From contig JAQBRP010000020.1 of NCBI GenBank assembly GCA_028286405.1, forward strand, positions 1 to 36,132: 36,132 nucleotides of DNA, in the 5' to 3' direction. The translations under genes were made by a program, and so were the position numbers. Shown here piece by piece: positions 26,416-35,410 of the stretch. Each line of letters begins with the position of its first letter. Position 1 is the first letter of the stretch. Source of the stretch: Candidatus Saccharimonadota bacterium (GTDB lineage: Bacteria > Patescibacteriota > Saccharimonadia > Saccharimonadales > UBA4665). Under the pieces are notes generated by a model. That model saw only the letters and a program-made list of their open reading frames with translations. It ran no database searches and was not told where the DNA came from.

Positions 26416-28227
26416 TTAGTCCTGAGCCGTGACCCGTAAAATTTCCTCAATACTGGTTTGCCCGCGGAGGGCTTTTATAAGACCATCGAGTTGCATGGTG
26501 ACCATGCCGTCATTAACGGCGGTTTGGTTTAACTGCTCGCTGGTGGCGTTGCTCACAATCAGGCCCTGTAATCCTGGGGAATTGTCGAGTACTTCGTAAA
26601 TACCTATCCGACCTTTGTAGCCAGTGTGGTTACAGCTGGCACAGCCGTCGTTATGCGCCTTGTACAGCGTGGTTATCGCTGAACTGGTGGTGCTCAAAGT
26701 GCTGGTGTCCAGCTTGGCTTTACTGTCGGTCTTGCCGATGCCGTCTGCCAGGGCCTGCTCTTCCAGCTTGTGTAGTTCAGGAATGCCGCCGTGCTTGGTG
26801 ACTTGAAAAGTCTTTTCGACTTCACCAAGCATCAGGACATCGGGAGGGAAAGTCTCACGGCAATCAACACACAGGCGACGGACTAAGCGTTGGCCGACCA
26901 CAGCCCGCACGGTGCTGGCAATGAGGAATGGTTCGACGCCCATGTCCAGCAAACGCGGCAAGCAGGTGGCAGCATTGTTGGTGTGCAGGGTAGTGAATAC
27001 TAAGTGACCGGTCAGCGCGGCTTGCACGCCGAGGTCAGCAGTTTGTTTGTCCCGCATTTCTCCAACCATAATGACGTTGGGATCTTGGCGCAGCAGGGCC
27101 CGCAGACCACTCTCGAAGGTCATGCCGGCTAGGGGGTTTACCTGGGTTTGGTTGACGCCTTGAATGCGATATTCCACTGGATCTTCGACAGTCGATATGT
27201 TGACATTCGGTGTATTGAGCAAGCTAAGCACGCTGAACAAGGTGGTCGACTTACCAGAGCCGGTCGGCCCGGTGACTAGCACCATACCGTGCGGTTGCAC
27301 GATGGCTTGCTGCAGGGTGGCCAGGGCCTGTCCCCAAAAACCCAGCTCTGGCAAGGTGGCTGGTTTGCTGGATTCGTTCAAAATACGCATAACGACTTTT
27401 TCGCCGTCAACAATGGGCAAGGTGGAAACACGCAGGGCATAGGTCAGCTGACCAACCGATATTTTAAAGCGACCATCTTGTGGCGCGCGGTGCTCATCAA
27501 TTTTAAGGTCGGCCAAAATCTTAATACGACTAACTAAGGCACCTAATACTTTGCGCGGTAGTTTGTTGGCTTCCCGTAGCAGGCCGTCGACGCGGTAGCG
27601 GACGACCACAAAGCCCTCGCGTGGTTCGATATGTATGTCGCTGGCCCCGGCTTTAATACCGTACTCAACCAGCAGATTCACCGTCTTGGCAATGGGCGAG
27701 TCTTCGGCCAGGTCGGCTTCGTTAATTGCTTCGTCGGCAAAACCCTGGGCGGCTTCGTCTTTAGAAATCGCGTCGGTCAGTTCGCCAGCAATGTTACCGC
27801 CACGGTAAACATCGAGCGCCGCCTGAATTTGGTTTTCGGTAGCAATGTGAACTCGTATGTTGCTGCCCAGCTGCTTTTGCAAAAAGTTGAGCGCCTGAAC
27901 ATCATCGGGATCGGCCATGGCAACCAGCTTGGCCCCATCTTCTTCGGCAAAGACGATGGCATTATATTGGCGGGCGATTCGCTCCGACAGCAGGTCGAGG
28001 CTGTCATGGGTAATTTCTTTGGGGTTAAGCTCAATAAAGGGCACGTCAATTTCGGCGGCGTATAGCTTAGTGAGGTCTTTTTCACTGGTTATGCCATTTT
28101 CGACGACGATATCTTGTAGTGATTTATTTTTGGCCGTTTCTTGGTCACGCAAAGCCACCAGCTGCTCGCTGGTTGCCAGTCCACTTTTGCTCAGAAGCGT
28201 CTCAACGTGTGAATCAGAGATATGCAT
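26416..28227 (-). CDS. pilB: Type IV pilus assembly ATPase PilB / GspE family
   Basis: ASDIHIEPREGFVVVRYRVDGLL, MVLVTGPTGSGKSTTLFSVL, NPLAGMTFESGLRALLRQDPNVIMVGEMRD, TGHLVFTTLHTNNA, CVDC...CASC. Confidence 0.97.
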   Translation of the reverse strand: MHISDSHVETLLSKSGLATSEQLVALRDQETAKNKSLQDIVVENGITSEKDLTKLYAAEIDVPFIELNPKEITHDSLDLLSERIARQYNAIVFAEEDGAKLVAMADPDDVQALNFLQKQLGSNIRVHIATENQIQAALDVYRGGNIAGELTDAISKDEAAQGFADEAINEADLAEDSPIAKTVNLLVEYGIKAGASDIHIEPREGFVVVRYRVDGLLREANKLPRKVLGALVSRIKILADLKIDEHRAPQDGRFKISVGQLTYALRVSTLPIVDGEKVVMRILNESSKPATLPELGFWGQALATLQQAIVQPHGMVLVTGPTGSGKSTTLFSVLSLLNTPNVNISTVEDPVEYRIQGVNQTQVNPLAGMTFESGLRALLRQDPNVIMVGEMRDKQTADLGVQAALTGHLVFTTLHTNNAATCLPRLLDMGVEPFLIASTVRAVVGQRLVRRLCVDCRETFPPDVLMLGEVEKTFQVTKHGGIPELHKLEEQALADGIGKTDSKAKLDTSTLSTTSSAITTLYKAHNDGCASCNHTGYKGRIGIYEVLDNSPGLQGLIVSNATSEQLNQTAVNDGMVTMQLDGLIKALRGQTSIEEILRVTAQD

Positions 28228-28342
28228 GTTTATGTTGGTGCGTGTAGGTGCCCATCCTCTTCTGGTTTCATTTTAGCAGATTAGGCCATCAAGCGTAAGC
28301 AGTACAAGAGGCGGTAAATATTAAGTTTTTATTAACTATTGG

Positions 28343-28376
28343 ACTTTCTGTAAACACTATCACTTTCTATGTAAAA
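28343..28376 (+). promoter_or_regulatory. Tandem imperfect repeat upstream of the recA promoter
   Basis: ACTTTCTGTAAA (28343-28354) and ACTTTCTATGTAAAA (28362-28376), 19-nt period; TATACT -10 at 28394-28399. Confidence 0.5.
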
Positions 28377-28452
28377 ACAGGGGCGTATAGTGCTATACTA
28401 TGTAGAGCAAAGACTGATCTACTTGTAGGGTAACAACGGAGGTAATTTTATT

Positions 28453-29520
28453 ATGGCAAAAGCTACAAAGACGCCTAAAGACGAATTAGACGCAGCTGCA
28501 AAAGCAGATGCCGCAAGCGGCTCAAGTACTGGCAAAGCTAAGGCCCTTGGCCTGGCTATGGACGCCATCGAAAAGCAGTATGGCAAGGGCTCAATTATGC
28601 GTTTGGGCGAATCAACCCACGCCAATGTCGAAACGGTTTCAACTGGTGCCCTGTCGCTCGATATTGCCCTTGGTGGTGGTATTCCTCGTGGCCGTATTGT
28701 TGAAGTCTATGGTCCCGAATCATCTGGTAAAACCACGCTTACCCTGCACGCCATTGCCGAAGTGCAGCGCAACGGTGGCACGGCGGCCTTTATTGACGCC
28801 GAGCACGCTCTTGACCCCTCTTACGCCAAGCGCATTGGTGTCGACATCGAGAACCTACTACTGAGCCAGCCAGACAATGGTGAACAAGCGTTGGAAATTA
28901 CCGAAACGCTCGTGCGTTCCAACGCCGTGGACTTAATTGTGGTCGACTCCGTCGCCGCGCTCGTGCCGCGTGCCGAAATTGAAGGTGATATGGGCGATAG
29001 CCTGCCTGGTCTGCAAGCTCGTTTAATGAGCCAAGCACTACGTAAGCTAACCGGTGTGATTAACCGCTCTAAAGTAACAGTTATTTTCATTAACCAAATC
29101 CGTATGAAAATTGGTGTTATGTTCGGTAACCCCGAAACCACCACTGGCGGTAATGCCCTGAAGTTCTACGCCTCAGTACGTATGGACATCCGTCGCATTG
29201 GCCAAATTAAGGCCGGCGAAAGCGTCATTGGTAACCGTACCCGGGTGAAGGTCGTTAAAAACAAGATTGCCCCGCCATTCCGTGAAGCCGAATTCGACAT
29301 TATGTATAACGAAGGTATTTCACGCACTGGTGACGTACTCGACCTGGCTGCCGCCCGTGGCATTGTCGAGAAGTCCGGTGCTTGGTATGCCTACAACGAC
29401 GCTAAAATCGGCCAGGGCCGTGAAGCCTCCAAGGCCTACCTCCAAGAAAACCCCTCTGTTACCAAGGAAATCTCCGACAAGGTTATGGCTGACGAAGCCG
29501 ACAAAACCGCCAAAGAGTAG
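28453..29520 (+). CDS. recA: Recombinase RecA
   Basis: [36 protein letters not shown]...; leader with GGAGGT. Confidence 0.99.
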   Translation: MAKATKTPKDELDAAAKADAASGSSTGKAKALGLAMDAIEKQYGKGSIMRLGESTHANVETVSTGALSLDIALGGGIPRGRIVEVYGPESSGKTTLTLHAIAEVQRNGGTAAFIDAEHALDPSYAKRIGVDIENLLLSQPDNGEQALEITETLVRSNAVDLIVVDSVAALVPRAEIEGDMGDSLPGLQARLMSQALRKLTGVINRSKVTVIFINQIRMKIGVMFGNPETTTGGNALKFYASVRMDIRRIGQIKAGESVIGNRTRVKVVKNKIAPPFREAEFDIMYNEGISRTGDVLDLAAARGIVEKSGAWYAYNDAKIGQGREASKAYLQENPSVTKEISDKVMADEADKTAKE

Positions 29521-29553
29521 TCCGTAGCTACGGCTGCGTCCATCAAACAGCCT

Positions 29554-30162
29554 ATGAAAATAACTAGCATCAAACAGCAGGTCAAGCGTTCCAACCGCTA
29601 CTCAGTATTTGTTGATGAGCAGTATTCTTTTTCGTTGAGCGAGTCCGCTCTGCTGGAGAGTGGCTTGGCTAGTGGTCGGGAACTGACGTTCGCCGAAGTC
29701 GATGACTATAAACGGCTGTCTGCTGATGACAAGGTATACAACCTAGCGTTGCGCTATGTGGCCATGCGGCCACGTTCCGCTTGGGAATTAAGTACTTATT
29801 TGCAGCGTAAAGATGCACCCGAAAGTCTCACCGAGTCGATCATCCAGAAGCTGACTGACCTTGACCTACTAAACGACGGTAAGTTTGCCGCTAGTTTTGT
29901 GCACAATCGCCAATTGCTGCGGCCTACCTCACGCCGCAAACTTATTTTGGAGCTCAAACAGAAGCGTATTGCCGAGGAGCACATTCAGTCAGCGCTTGAG
30001 CAAAACGAACTGAGTGAGGCTGACAGTCTAGAGCAGGTGATTATTAAAAAGCGTCGGCAATCAAAATATCAAGACGATAACAAGCTCATGCAGTACCTAG
30101 CTCGCCAGGGCTTCGGTTACGGCGATATAAAGTCGGCACTCGCCAAAAACGAAGACGACTAG
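29554..30162 (+). CDS. recX: Regulatory protein RecX
   Basis: YNLALRYVAMRPRSAWELSTYLQRKDAPESLTESIIQKLTDLDLLNDGKFAASFVHNRQLLRPTSRRKLILELKQKRI; downstream of recA. Confidence 0.9.
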   Translation: MKITSIKQQVKRSNRYSVFVDEQYSFSLSESALLESGLASGRELTFAEVDDYKRLSADDKVYNLALRYVAMRPRSAWELSTYLQRKDAPESLTESIIQKLTDLDLLNDGKFAASFVHNRQLLRPTSRRKLILELKQKRIAEEHIQSALEQNELSEADSLEQVIIKKRRQSKYQDDNKLMQYLARQGFGYGDIKSALAKNEDD

Positions 30163-30674
30163 GCGGCGGCTGGTACCGTTGCCCGTGACTCACCCAGTAA
30201 TTCGTTAATGATAATGCGCTTATCGGTGATTTCGTTTATTTGGCTGCGGTCAACACTCAAACTGCCGCCAGTAAAGTTTTTCAGTAGCGACTGCGAGACA
30301 TATATTTTTTGCACGAACATGGTTTCGGTTTCTACGGCGAAGTCGGTTACTTTACCGACCTTTTGTTTACTAATGGTTTCAACTTGTTTGCCAAGCAGCT
30401 CAAAGCGCAGCGCTAGGACATCCTTAAGTCTGACAAGCTCAGTTGCTTCAGCCAGCACGTCGTGGTCATTGACTACAAAGCCCTCTTTAAGCACTTCGCG
30501 AATGTCTTGGTAGAGCAGCACCAGCTGCTTTTTACTGAACGAATCCTGGCAGTAAAAGCCCTCAATCTTGAGGTTGTTAGGGTTAAAAATTGCCCCGCTG
30601 ACGGTGGCTACCGGCTGTCCGGTTCGCAGACTAAAAACGGATTTATGGAGCAGGGTGGCACTTAATTGCAACAT
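30159..30674 (-). CDS. PRC-barrel domain protein
   Basis: Two PRC-like halves (LLHKSVFSLRTGQPVATVSGAIFNPNNLKIEGFYCQ; LLGKQVETISKQKVGKVTDFAVETETMFVQKIYV); TATACT-N6-ATG on minus strand. Confidence 0.7.
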   Translation of the reverse strand: MLQLSATLLHKSVFSLRTGQPVATVSGAIFNPNNLKIEGFYCQDSFSKKQLVLLYQDIREVLKEGFVVNDHDVLAEATELVRLKDVLALRFELLGKQVETISKQKVGKVTDFAVETETMFVQKIYVSQSLLKNFTGGSLSVDRSQINEITDKRIIINELLGESRATVPAAA

Positions 30675-30797
30675 ACATACAGTATAGCTAATCTAGATCG
30701 ATCTCGCTGCCAAACTGCTCGATTATTAAATAAATATTAAAAAACATAAAGCTCTCGCTTGCAACAACTTATGCCGATCACTACAATCCCCGGCAGT

Positions 30798-32243
30798 ATG
30801 AAAACCATTACGCACTATCTGCGAACCATATTGACCATTGCAGCACTTCTGGCCGCAGTGGCTATACCGGGTATGGCGCTGGCGGCAGTACCGCCCATGT
30901 CGGCCCCAGCCGGCTTAAGCATATTAGAAATCAAAATGACCGGTGACGAATTTATACTGCTACAAAACAGCACCCCCAACGACATTACTAACCTGAGCAG
31001 CTATTGGCTGACTGCCTATAATAACGTCAATCCATTGGCCGCAGGGGTTTCAAGTTCAACGCAGCAACTACCAACGGCCAGCCTACTCGCTGGACAGGCC
31101 TTATTACTTAGTGCTGATCCTATGCAAACCTGTGGTGCCAGTGTGGCCGGTAAATTATCGCTTAGTTTTGGCGATAGCGGCGGCTTTTTACAGCTTGCCC
31201 AAACCAGCCTCAGCCCTAGCGGTGCGATTATGCAGACGCCCGGTGACGTGGTGAGTTGGAGTAGTGGCACCACCGGAATTATTCAAAACCTGCCTTCCAA
31301 TACCAAAGATCCGAAGGCGGTGTATTATCGTTACCTGAATGGTGGCAGCTATGCCTGGCAGCAAGCTGACCTCGACCTGAACAATCTCTGCCAGTTGAAT
31401 GTGTTGGTGGCCGGCGGCTCGGGGTCGTCATCTGCTGTAACTCCCCTCACCTTGGCTGCGACTTCGCCGCCGGCTACCATTCTGGGGACTGTCAATGCAG
31501 GCGGTGATGACGACGAAATTGTCGCCCAACTGCCAGCGGCCGACATTGGTCTGAACGCCCCGCAACTCAGCGAACTGCTACCCAACCCTATAGGGACAGG
31601 TAATGATGGCACCGACGAGTTTATTGAACTATATAACCCAAACGCCAAACCGTTTGACCTGACGGGCTTTAGTCTACTCAGCGGTATGACCACCACGCAT
31701 AGCTACACCTTCCCGAACGGAACAATGCTAGCACCGAGCAGCTTCCAAGCTTTTTATAGCGAAGAAACCAAGCTCAGCCTGAGCAATACCGCTAGCCAAG
31801 TGGCGTTGCTCGACCCGTTCGACAATGTCATTAGCAGCACCGATGCCTACGCCAAAGCCAAAGATGGCATCGCCTGGGGGCTTGCCAAAGGTAAGTGGTA
31901 CTGGACCACCCAGCCAACACCAGGAGTTGCCAACGTCATTAAGCAGCCTCCAGTTTCTAAAACAGCCAGTCAATCCAAGAAGACGAGCAAGAGCAAGGCA
32001 GCGGCTATTAAAGGTGCAAAAACCACTAAACTAACAGCTAGTGCGACAGCTGGTAACTTTGAAGAAGAGGAGGCCGGTACGCCAGTGCACGCCTGGGTGC
32101 TTGCCCTGATTGCCAGTGGCGCGCTACTATACGGAGCGTATGAGTACCGACGTGACATTGCAAATCGATTGTTCCAGCTTAGAACAAAGCTTGGCGCTCG
32201 CCGAGCGACTTGGCCAGCGCTTAAAGGGCGGCGAAGTGATTGA
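30798..32243 (+). CDS. Putative surface-anchored protein with lamin-tail domain(s), signal peptide and C-terminal TM
   Basis: LSELLPNPIGTGNDGTDEFIELYNPNAKPFDLTGFSLLSGMTTTHSYTFPNGTMLAPSSFQAFY...; signal sequence ITHYLRTILTIAALLAAVAIPGMALA; C-terminal HAWVLALIASGALLYGAYEYRR. Start moved from 30759 because that is the -35 TTGCAA of TTGCAA-N17-TACAAT. Confidence 0.75.
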   Translation: MKTITHYLRTILTIAALLAAVAIPGMALAAVPPMSAPAGLSILEIKMTGDEFILLQNSTPNDITNLSSYWLTAYNNVNPLAAGVSSSTQQLPTASLLAGQALLLSADPMQTCGASVAGKLSLSFGDSGGFLQLAQTSLSPSGAIMQTPGDVVSWSSGTTGIIQNLPSNTKDPKAVYYRYLNGGSYAWQQADLDLNNLCQLNVLVAGGSGSSSAVTPLTLAATSPPATILGTVNAGGDDDEIVAQLPAADIGLNAPQLSELLPNPIGTGNDGTDEFIELYNPNAKPFDLTGFSLLSGMTTTHSYTFPNGTMLAPSSFQAFYSEETKLSLSNTASQVALLDPFDNVISSTDAYAKAKDGIAWGLAKGKWYWTTQPTPGVANVIKQPPVSKTASQSKKTSKSKAAAIKGAKTTKLTASATAGNFEEEEAGTPVHAWVLALIASGALLYGAYEYRRDIANRLFQLRTKLGARRATWPALKGRRSD

Positions 32244-32607
32244 GCTGGTCAGTGATTTGGGTGGCGGTAAAACGACATTTGTTCGTGGCCTGGCTAAAGG
32301 CATCGGCAGCAGCGACTTGGTTAGTAGTCCGACGTTTACGCTGAGTAACGTCTATAAGGGTACAAAGTTAACTATTAATCACTTTGATTTTTACCGCTTG
32401 GCCAAACCGGGCATTATGCGTGAAGAACTAGCCGAAGTCCTCACCGACCCGCAAGCGGTAACAGTTATTGAATGGGCCGATATTGTCCACGATGTACTAC
32501 CCCAAGAACGGCTTACCATGCACATCACCGCCACTGGCGAAGCCAGTCGGCGCTATAACCTAACGGGTGGCCCCGGGTTACAATACCTGACAGAAGGACT
32601 TACCTAA
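32140..32607 (+). CDS. tsaE: tRNA threonylcarbamoyladenosine biosynthesis ATPase TsaE
   Basis: LALAERLGQRLKGGEVIELVSDLGGGKTTFVRGLAKGIGSSDLVSSPTFTLSNVYKG...NHFDFYRL. ATG 32140 after GGAG. Confidence 0.95.
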   Translation: MSTDVTLQIDCSSLEQSLALAERLGQRLKGGEVIELVSDLGGGKTTFVRGLAKGIGSSDLVSSPTFTLSNVYKGTKLTINHFDFYRLAKPGIMREELAEVLTDPQAVTVIEWADIVHDVLPQERLTMHITATGEASRRYNLTGGPGLQYLTEGLT

Positions 32608-32999
32608 TGTTTATACTGACAATTCGTACCGACAAGCAAGAAGCCGAGATTGGCTTATCCGACGACCACAAGCAGCTGGTCTACGAAAAATGGCAAGCGC
32701 ATCGCGAGCTGGCCGAAACCATTAATAAGAAAATTATTGACGTACTAATGAGCGGCGGTATACGGCTGCATGAGCTAAACGGCATCGTGGTTTTTAAAGG
32801 CCCCGGTAGTTTTACTGGCCTGCGAATTGGCCTAACCGTCGCTAATGCATTGGCCTATAGCCTAACCATTCCAGTGGTTTCGACCATGGAAGATGACTGG
32901 CTAGCCAGCGGTATCGATCGTCTGCTGGGCGATCAAGATGAAAAAGTTGCTATGCCTGAATATGGCGCACTGCCAAATATTACGACACCAAAACATTGA
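32607..32999 (+). CDS. tsaB: Short TsaB-like tRNA t6A biosynthesis protein
   Basis: LHELNGIVVFKGPGSFTGLRIGLTVANALAYSLTIPVVS; adjacent to tsaE. Confidence 0.85.
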   Translation: MFILTIRTDKQEAEIGLSDDHKQLVYEKWQAHRELAETINKKIIDVLMSGGIRLHELNGIVVFKGPGSFTGLRIGLTVANALAYSLTIPVVSTMEDDWLASGIDRLLGDQDEKVAMPEYGALPNITTPKH

Positions 33000-33172
33000 C
33001 CACGCACTCTCGTGCAGCGTATAGTTTAAACAGGAACTTGTAGTTGAGAGACGACTACGTCCTGATGTCAGAACTGGTAAGATATTTATAAATTTCAGAT
33101 TTTCAGGTAGTGGGCTAGTGAAGTGATAGCGATTGTCCATACCTGGACTCTGCAGGAATAGAAAGGAATACC

Positions 33173-34687
33173 ATGGTTATTCTATCCATAGTGCTCGCTG
33201 TGGTTGGGTTAGGTGCGGGATTTGGTGGCAGCACGCTGCTCTACCAAAAACGCCAAGGCGCAACCGAGGCAACCATTAAAAAAGACAAAGAAAAAGCCGA
33301 ACGCGAAGCCGAAAAGCTTATTAGCAAAGCCCGCGAGGACGCCCACAAGGTAGCCGAAGAAGCTCGCCACGACGAACAAACTCGTCGTAACGAATTCAAA
33401 GATATTGAAAAGCGCTTAATCCAGCGCGAAGAATCATTGGACCGCAAACTCGACGAAATCGATAAGCGTGCCGAAAACCTCCGCCAAGGCGAAGATGAAG
33501 TCGAAAAGCTCAAGAACGAAATCCGCGACATTCGCACCAAGCAACAAGACAAGCTCGAAAAAATTGCCAAGCTCAGCAAAGCCGACGCCGCCGAAAAGCT
33601 GATGCAAATGACCGAGCGTGACATTAAAAACGACTTGCTCGGGCTGGTTAATAAATTGCAAAACGAAGCCCGCGAAAATGCCGAAGAGCAAGCGGCACTT
33701 ATTTTGACGACCGCCATGGAACGCATGAGTAGCGAAGTGACTGCTGAGCGCACCGTATCGTCAGTTAAGCTGGCCGACGAAGACATGAAAGGCCGCATTA
33801 TCGGCAAGGAAGGCCGTAACATCCAGGCCTTACAGCGTGCCACCGGCGTCGACATCATGGTCGACGACACCCCTGGTTACATTGTGCTCAGCAGCTTCGA
33901 TCCAATCCGCCGTGAAGTTGCCCGTCAGGCAGTAGAAATGCTGATGAAAGACGGTCGCATTCACCCAGGCCGCATTGAAGAAATTGTCGACAAAGCCCAG
34001 AAGGTCGTTGAAAAAGATGTTATTAAGGCTGGTGAAGACGCCGCCCGCGAAGTCGGTGTACTGGGCATTCCAAAGGAAGTCCTGCACCTGCTTGGTGAGC
34101 TGCGCTTCCGTACCAGCTTTGGTCAAAACGTTCTGAAGCACTCGACCGAAATGGCCCACATTGCCGGCATGATCGCTGAAGAACTCGGCGCCAACGTCAA
34201 GACCGCCAAGTATGCCGCTTTGGTTCACGACCTCGGCAAGGCTTTGACCCATAAAATGGAAGGCAAGCACCACCACATTAGCGGTGAAATGCTGCGCAAG
34301 TATGGCGCTCCCGAAGAAGTTGCCCTGGCTGCCGAACAGCACCACGACGACGTCGAGGCCACAACTGTCGAAGCTTTGATTGTCCGCGTGGTTGACGCCA
34401 TTAGCGCCAGCCGTCCCGGTGCCCGCAACATCAGCGCCGAGAATTTTGGCGAACGTATGCGTGACCTCGAAAACGTCGCCAATGGCTTCCCTGGTATCGA
34501 AAAATCCTACGCTATTAGCGCTGGTCGCGAAGTTCGGGTGTTCGTAAGGCCCAACCAAATCGACGACCTCAGCGCCATTAAACTGGCCCGCGACATCGCC
34601 ACCAAAATTGAGTCATCCATGCAGTACCCCGGTACCATCAAGGTGAACGTCATTCGCGAAACCCGCGCCATTGAATTTGCAAAATAG
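33173..34687 (+). CDS. rny: Ribonuclease Y
   Basis: N-terminal TM, long coiled coil, KH domain (GRIIGKEGRNIQALQRATGVDIMVDDTPGYIVLSSFDPIRREVARQ), HD domain (ALVHDLGKALTHKMEGKHHHISG). Confidence 0.97.
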   Translation: MVILSIVLAVVGLGAGFGGSTLLYQKRQGATEATIKKDKEKAEREAEKLISKAREDAHKVAEEARHDEQTRRNEFKDIEKRLIQREESLDRKLDEIDKRAENLRQGEDEVEKLKNEIRDIRTKQQDKLEKIAKLSKADAAEKLMQMTERDIKNDLLGLVNKLQNEARENAEEQAALILTTAMERMSSEVTAERTVSSVKLADEDMKGRIIGKEGRNIQALQRATGVDIMVDDTPGYIVLSSFDPIRREVARQAVEMLMKDGRIHPGRIEEIVDKAQKVVEKDVIKAGEDAAREVGVLGIPKEVLHLLGELRFRTSFGQNVLKHSTEMAHIAGMIAEELGANVKTAKYAALVHDLGKALTHKMEGKHHHISGEMLRKYGAPEEVALAAEQHHDDVEATTVEALIVRVVDAISASRPGARNISAENFGERMRDLENVANGFPGIEKSYAISAGREVRVFVRPNQIDDLSAIKLARDIATKIESSMQYPGTIKVNVIRETRAIEFAK

Positions 34688-34711
34688 CCCAAGCGGTATA
34701 AAGTAAAAATA

Positions 34712-35389
34712 ATGGCAATCGAAGTTGATCAGCTCAGACAACAGTTGGGATTGCGGGAGCATGACCTCGTACTGTCTGAAAGTGATCAGAGTGGTTTTGC
34801 GCGTAACGCCGAATACAATGGGCTTATGGCAGGGCTGGAGTGCTTTATGGGTCGTATCGTGCAAGAGCGTACGATGAGTTTCTATGAAGTATCGGGTTTC
34901 CATACTGAAGACGAAAGTACAATCCGGGCGCTGATTGCGCCATACGATCACTTCCGGGAAATCGATGAATCAACTGGCATGTTCTCGTATGTCAGAATGC
35001 TTGTAACTCAAGATTTCAAGAAGCAGGAAGAGCGTCCGCTGCTGTGCAATGACTTTGTGATTGATACGGTGAGGCGCCAGATGGGCTGGCGTCAACAGAC
35101 GGTACAGTTGTCCCCCAACAAAGGGGGACAGCTTGTATGGCAATGCAGCAAAGATGACGTCCCAAAGCTACTCCAAGGGAATAATAGTGAAGAGCGCCAC
35201 TTAGGACAAACAAGTATTACCGTTCATATGGGTACGGCTTATGAGCTCGATCCGCCAATTAGTGATACAGACCAAAAAGTTATCGCCGCCAAAAAGTTTC
35301 TAGAACATATGAAACACATTTTCAGAAACGGCAGCGAACTGCCAATTAATGCCCTTAGCTTTGTGCGACATGATAAGCTGCTCGGCTAG
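34712..35389 (+). CDS. Hypothetical protein between rny and ymdB
   Basis: 225 aa ORF; TATAAA 9 nt upstream of ATG; no family recognised. Confidence 0.6.
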   Translation: MAIEVDQLRQQLGLREHDLVLSESDQSGFARNAEYNGLMAGLECFMGRIVQERTMSFYEVSGFHTEDESTIRALIAPYDHFREIDESTGMFSYVRMLVTQDFKKQEERPLLCNDFVIDTVRRQMGWRQQTVQLSPNKGGQLVWQCSKDDVPKLLQGNNSEERHLGQTSITVHMGTAYELDPPISDTDQKVIAAKKFLEHMKHIFRNGSELPINALSFVRHDKLLG

Positions 35390-35410
35390 TATCCAGGTAT
35401 ACTGGTTATA

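Noticed and set aside
25397-28276. Plus-strand ORFs opposite pilC and pilB (e.g. 25796-26401, 27631-28065, 27917-28276)
   Set aside because: Fully antisense to confidently identified genes; compositions consistent with shadow ORFs.
32607-32999. TsaB-like gene as a truncated pseudogene
   Set aside because: Only 130 aa, but the core GPGSFTGLRIG motif is intact, it abuts tsaE, and no frameshifted C-terminal remnant was recognised downstream; a naturally short TsaB is more likely.
33241-34558. Long minus-strand ORFs (209 and 242 aa) antisense to rny
   Set aside because: Low-complexity Ser/Leu- or Val/Phe-rich translations that mirror the codon bias of RNase Y on the opposite strand; no motifs or start signals.
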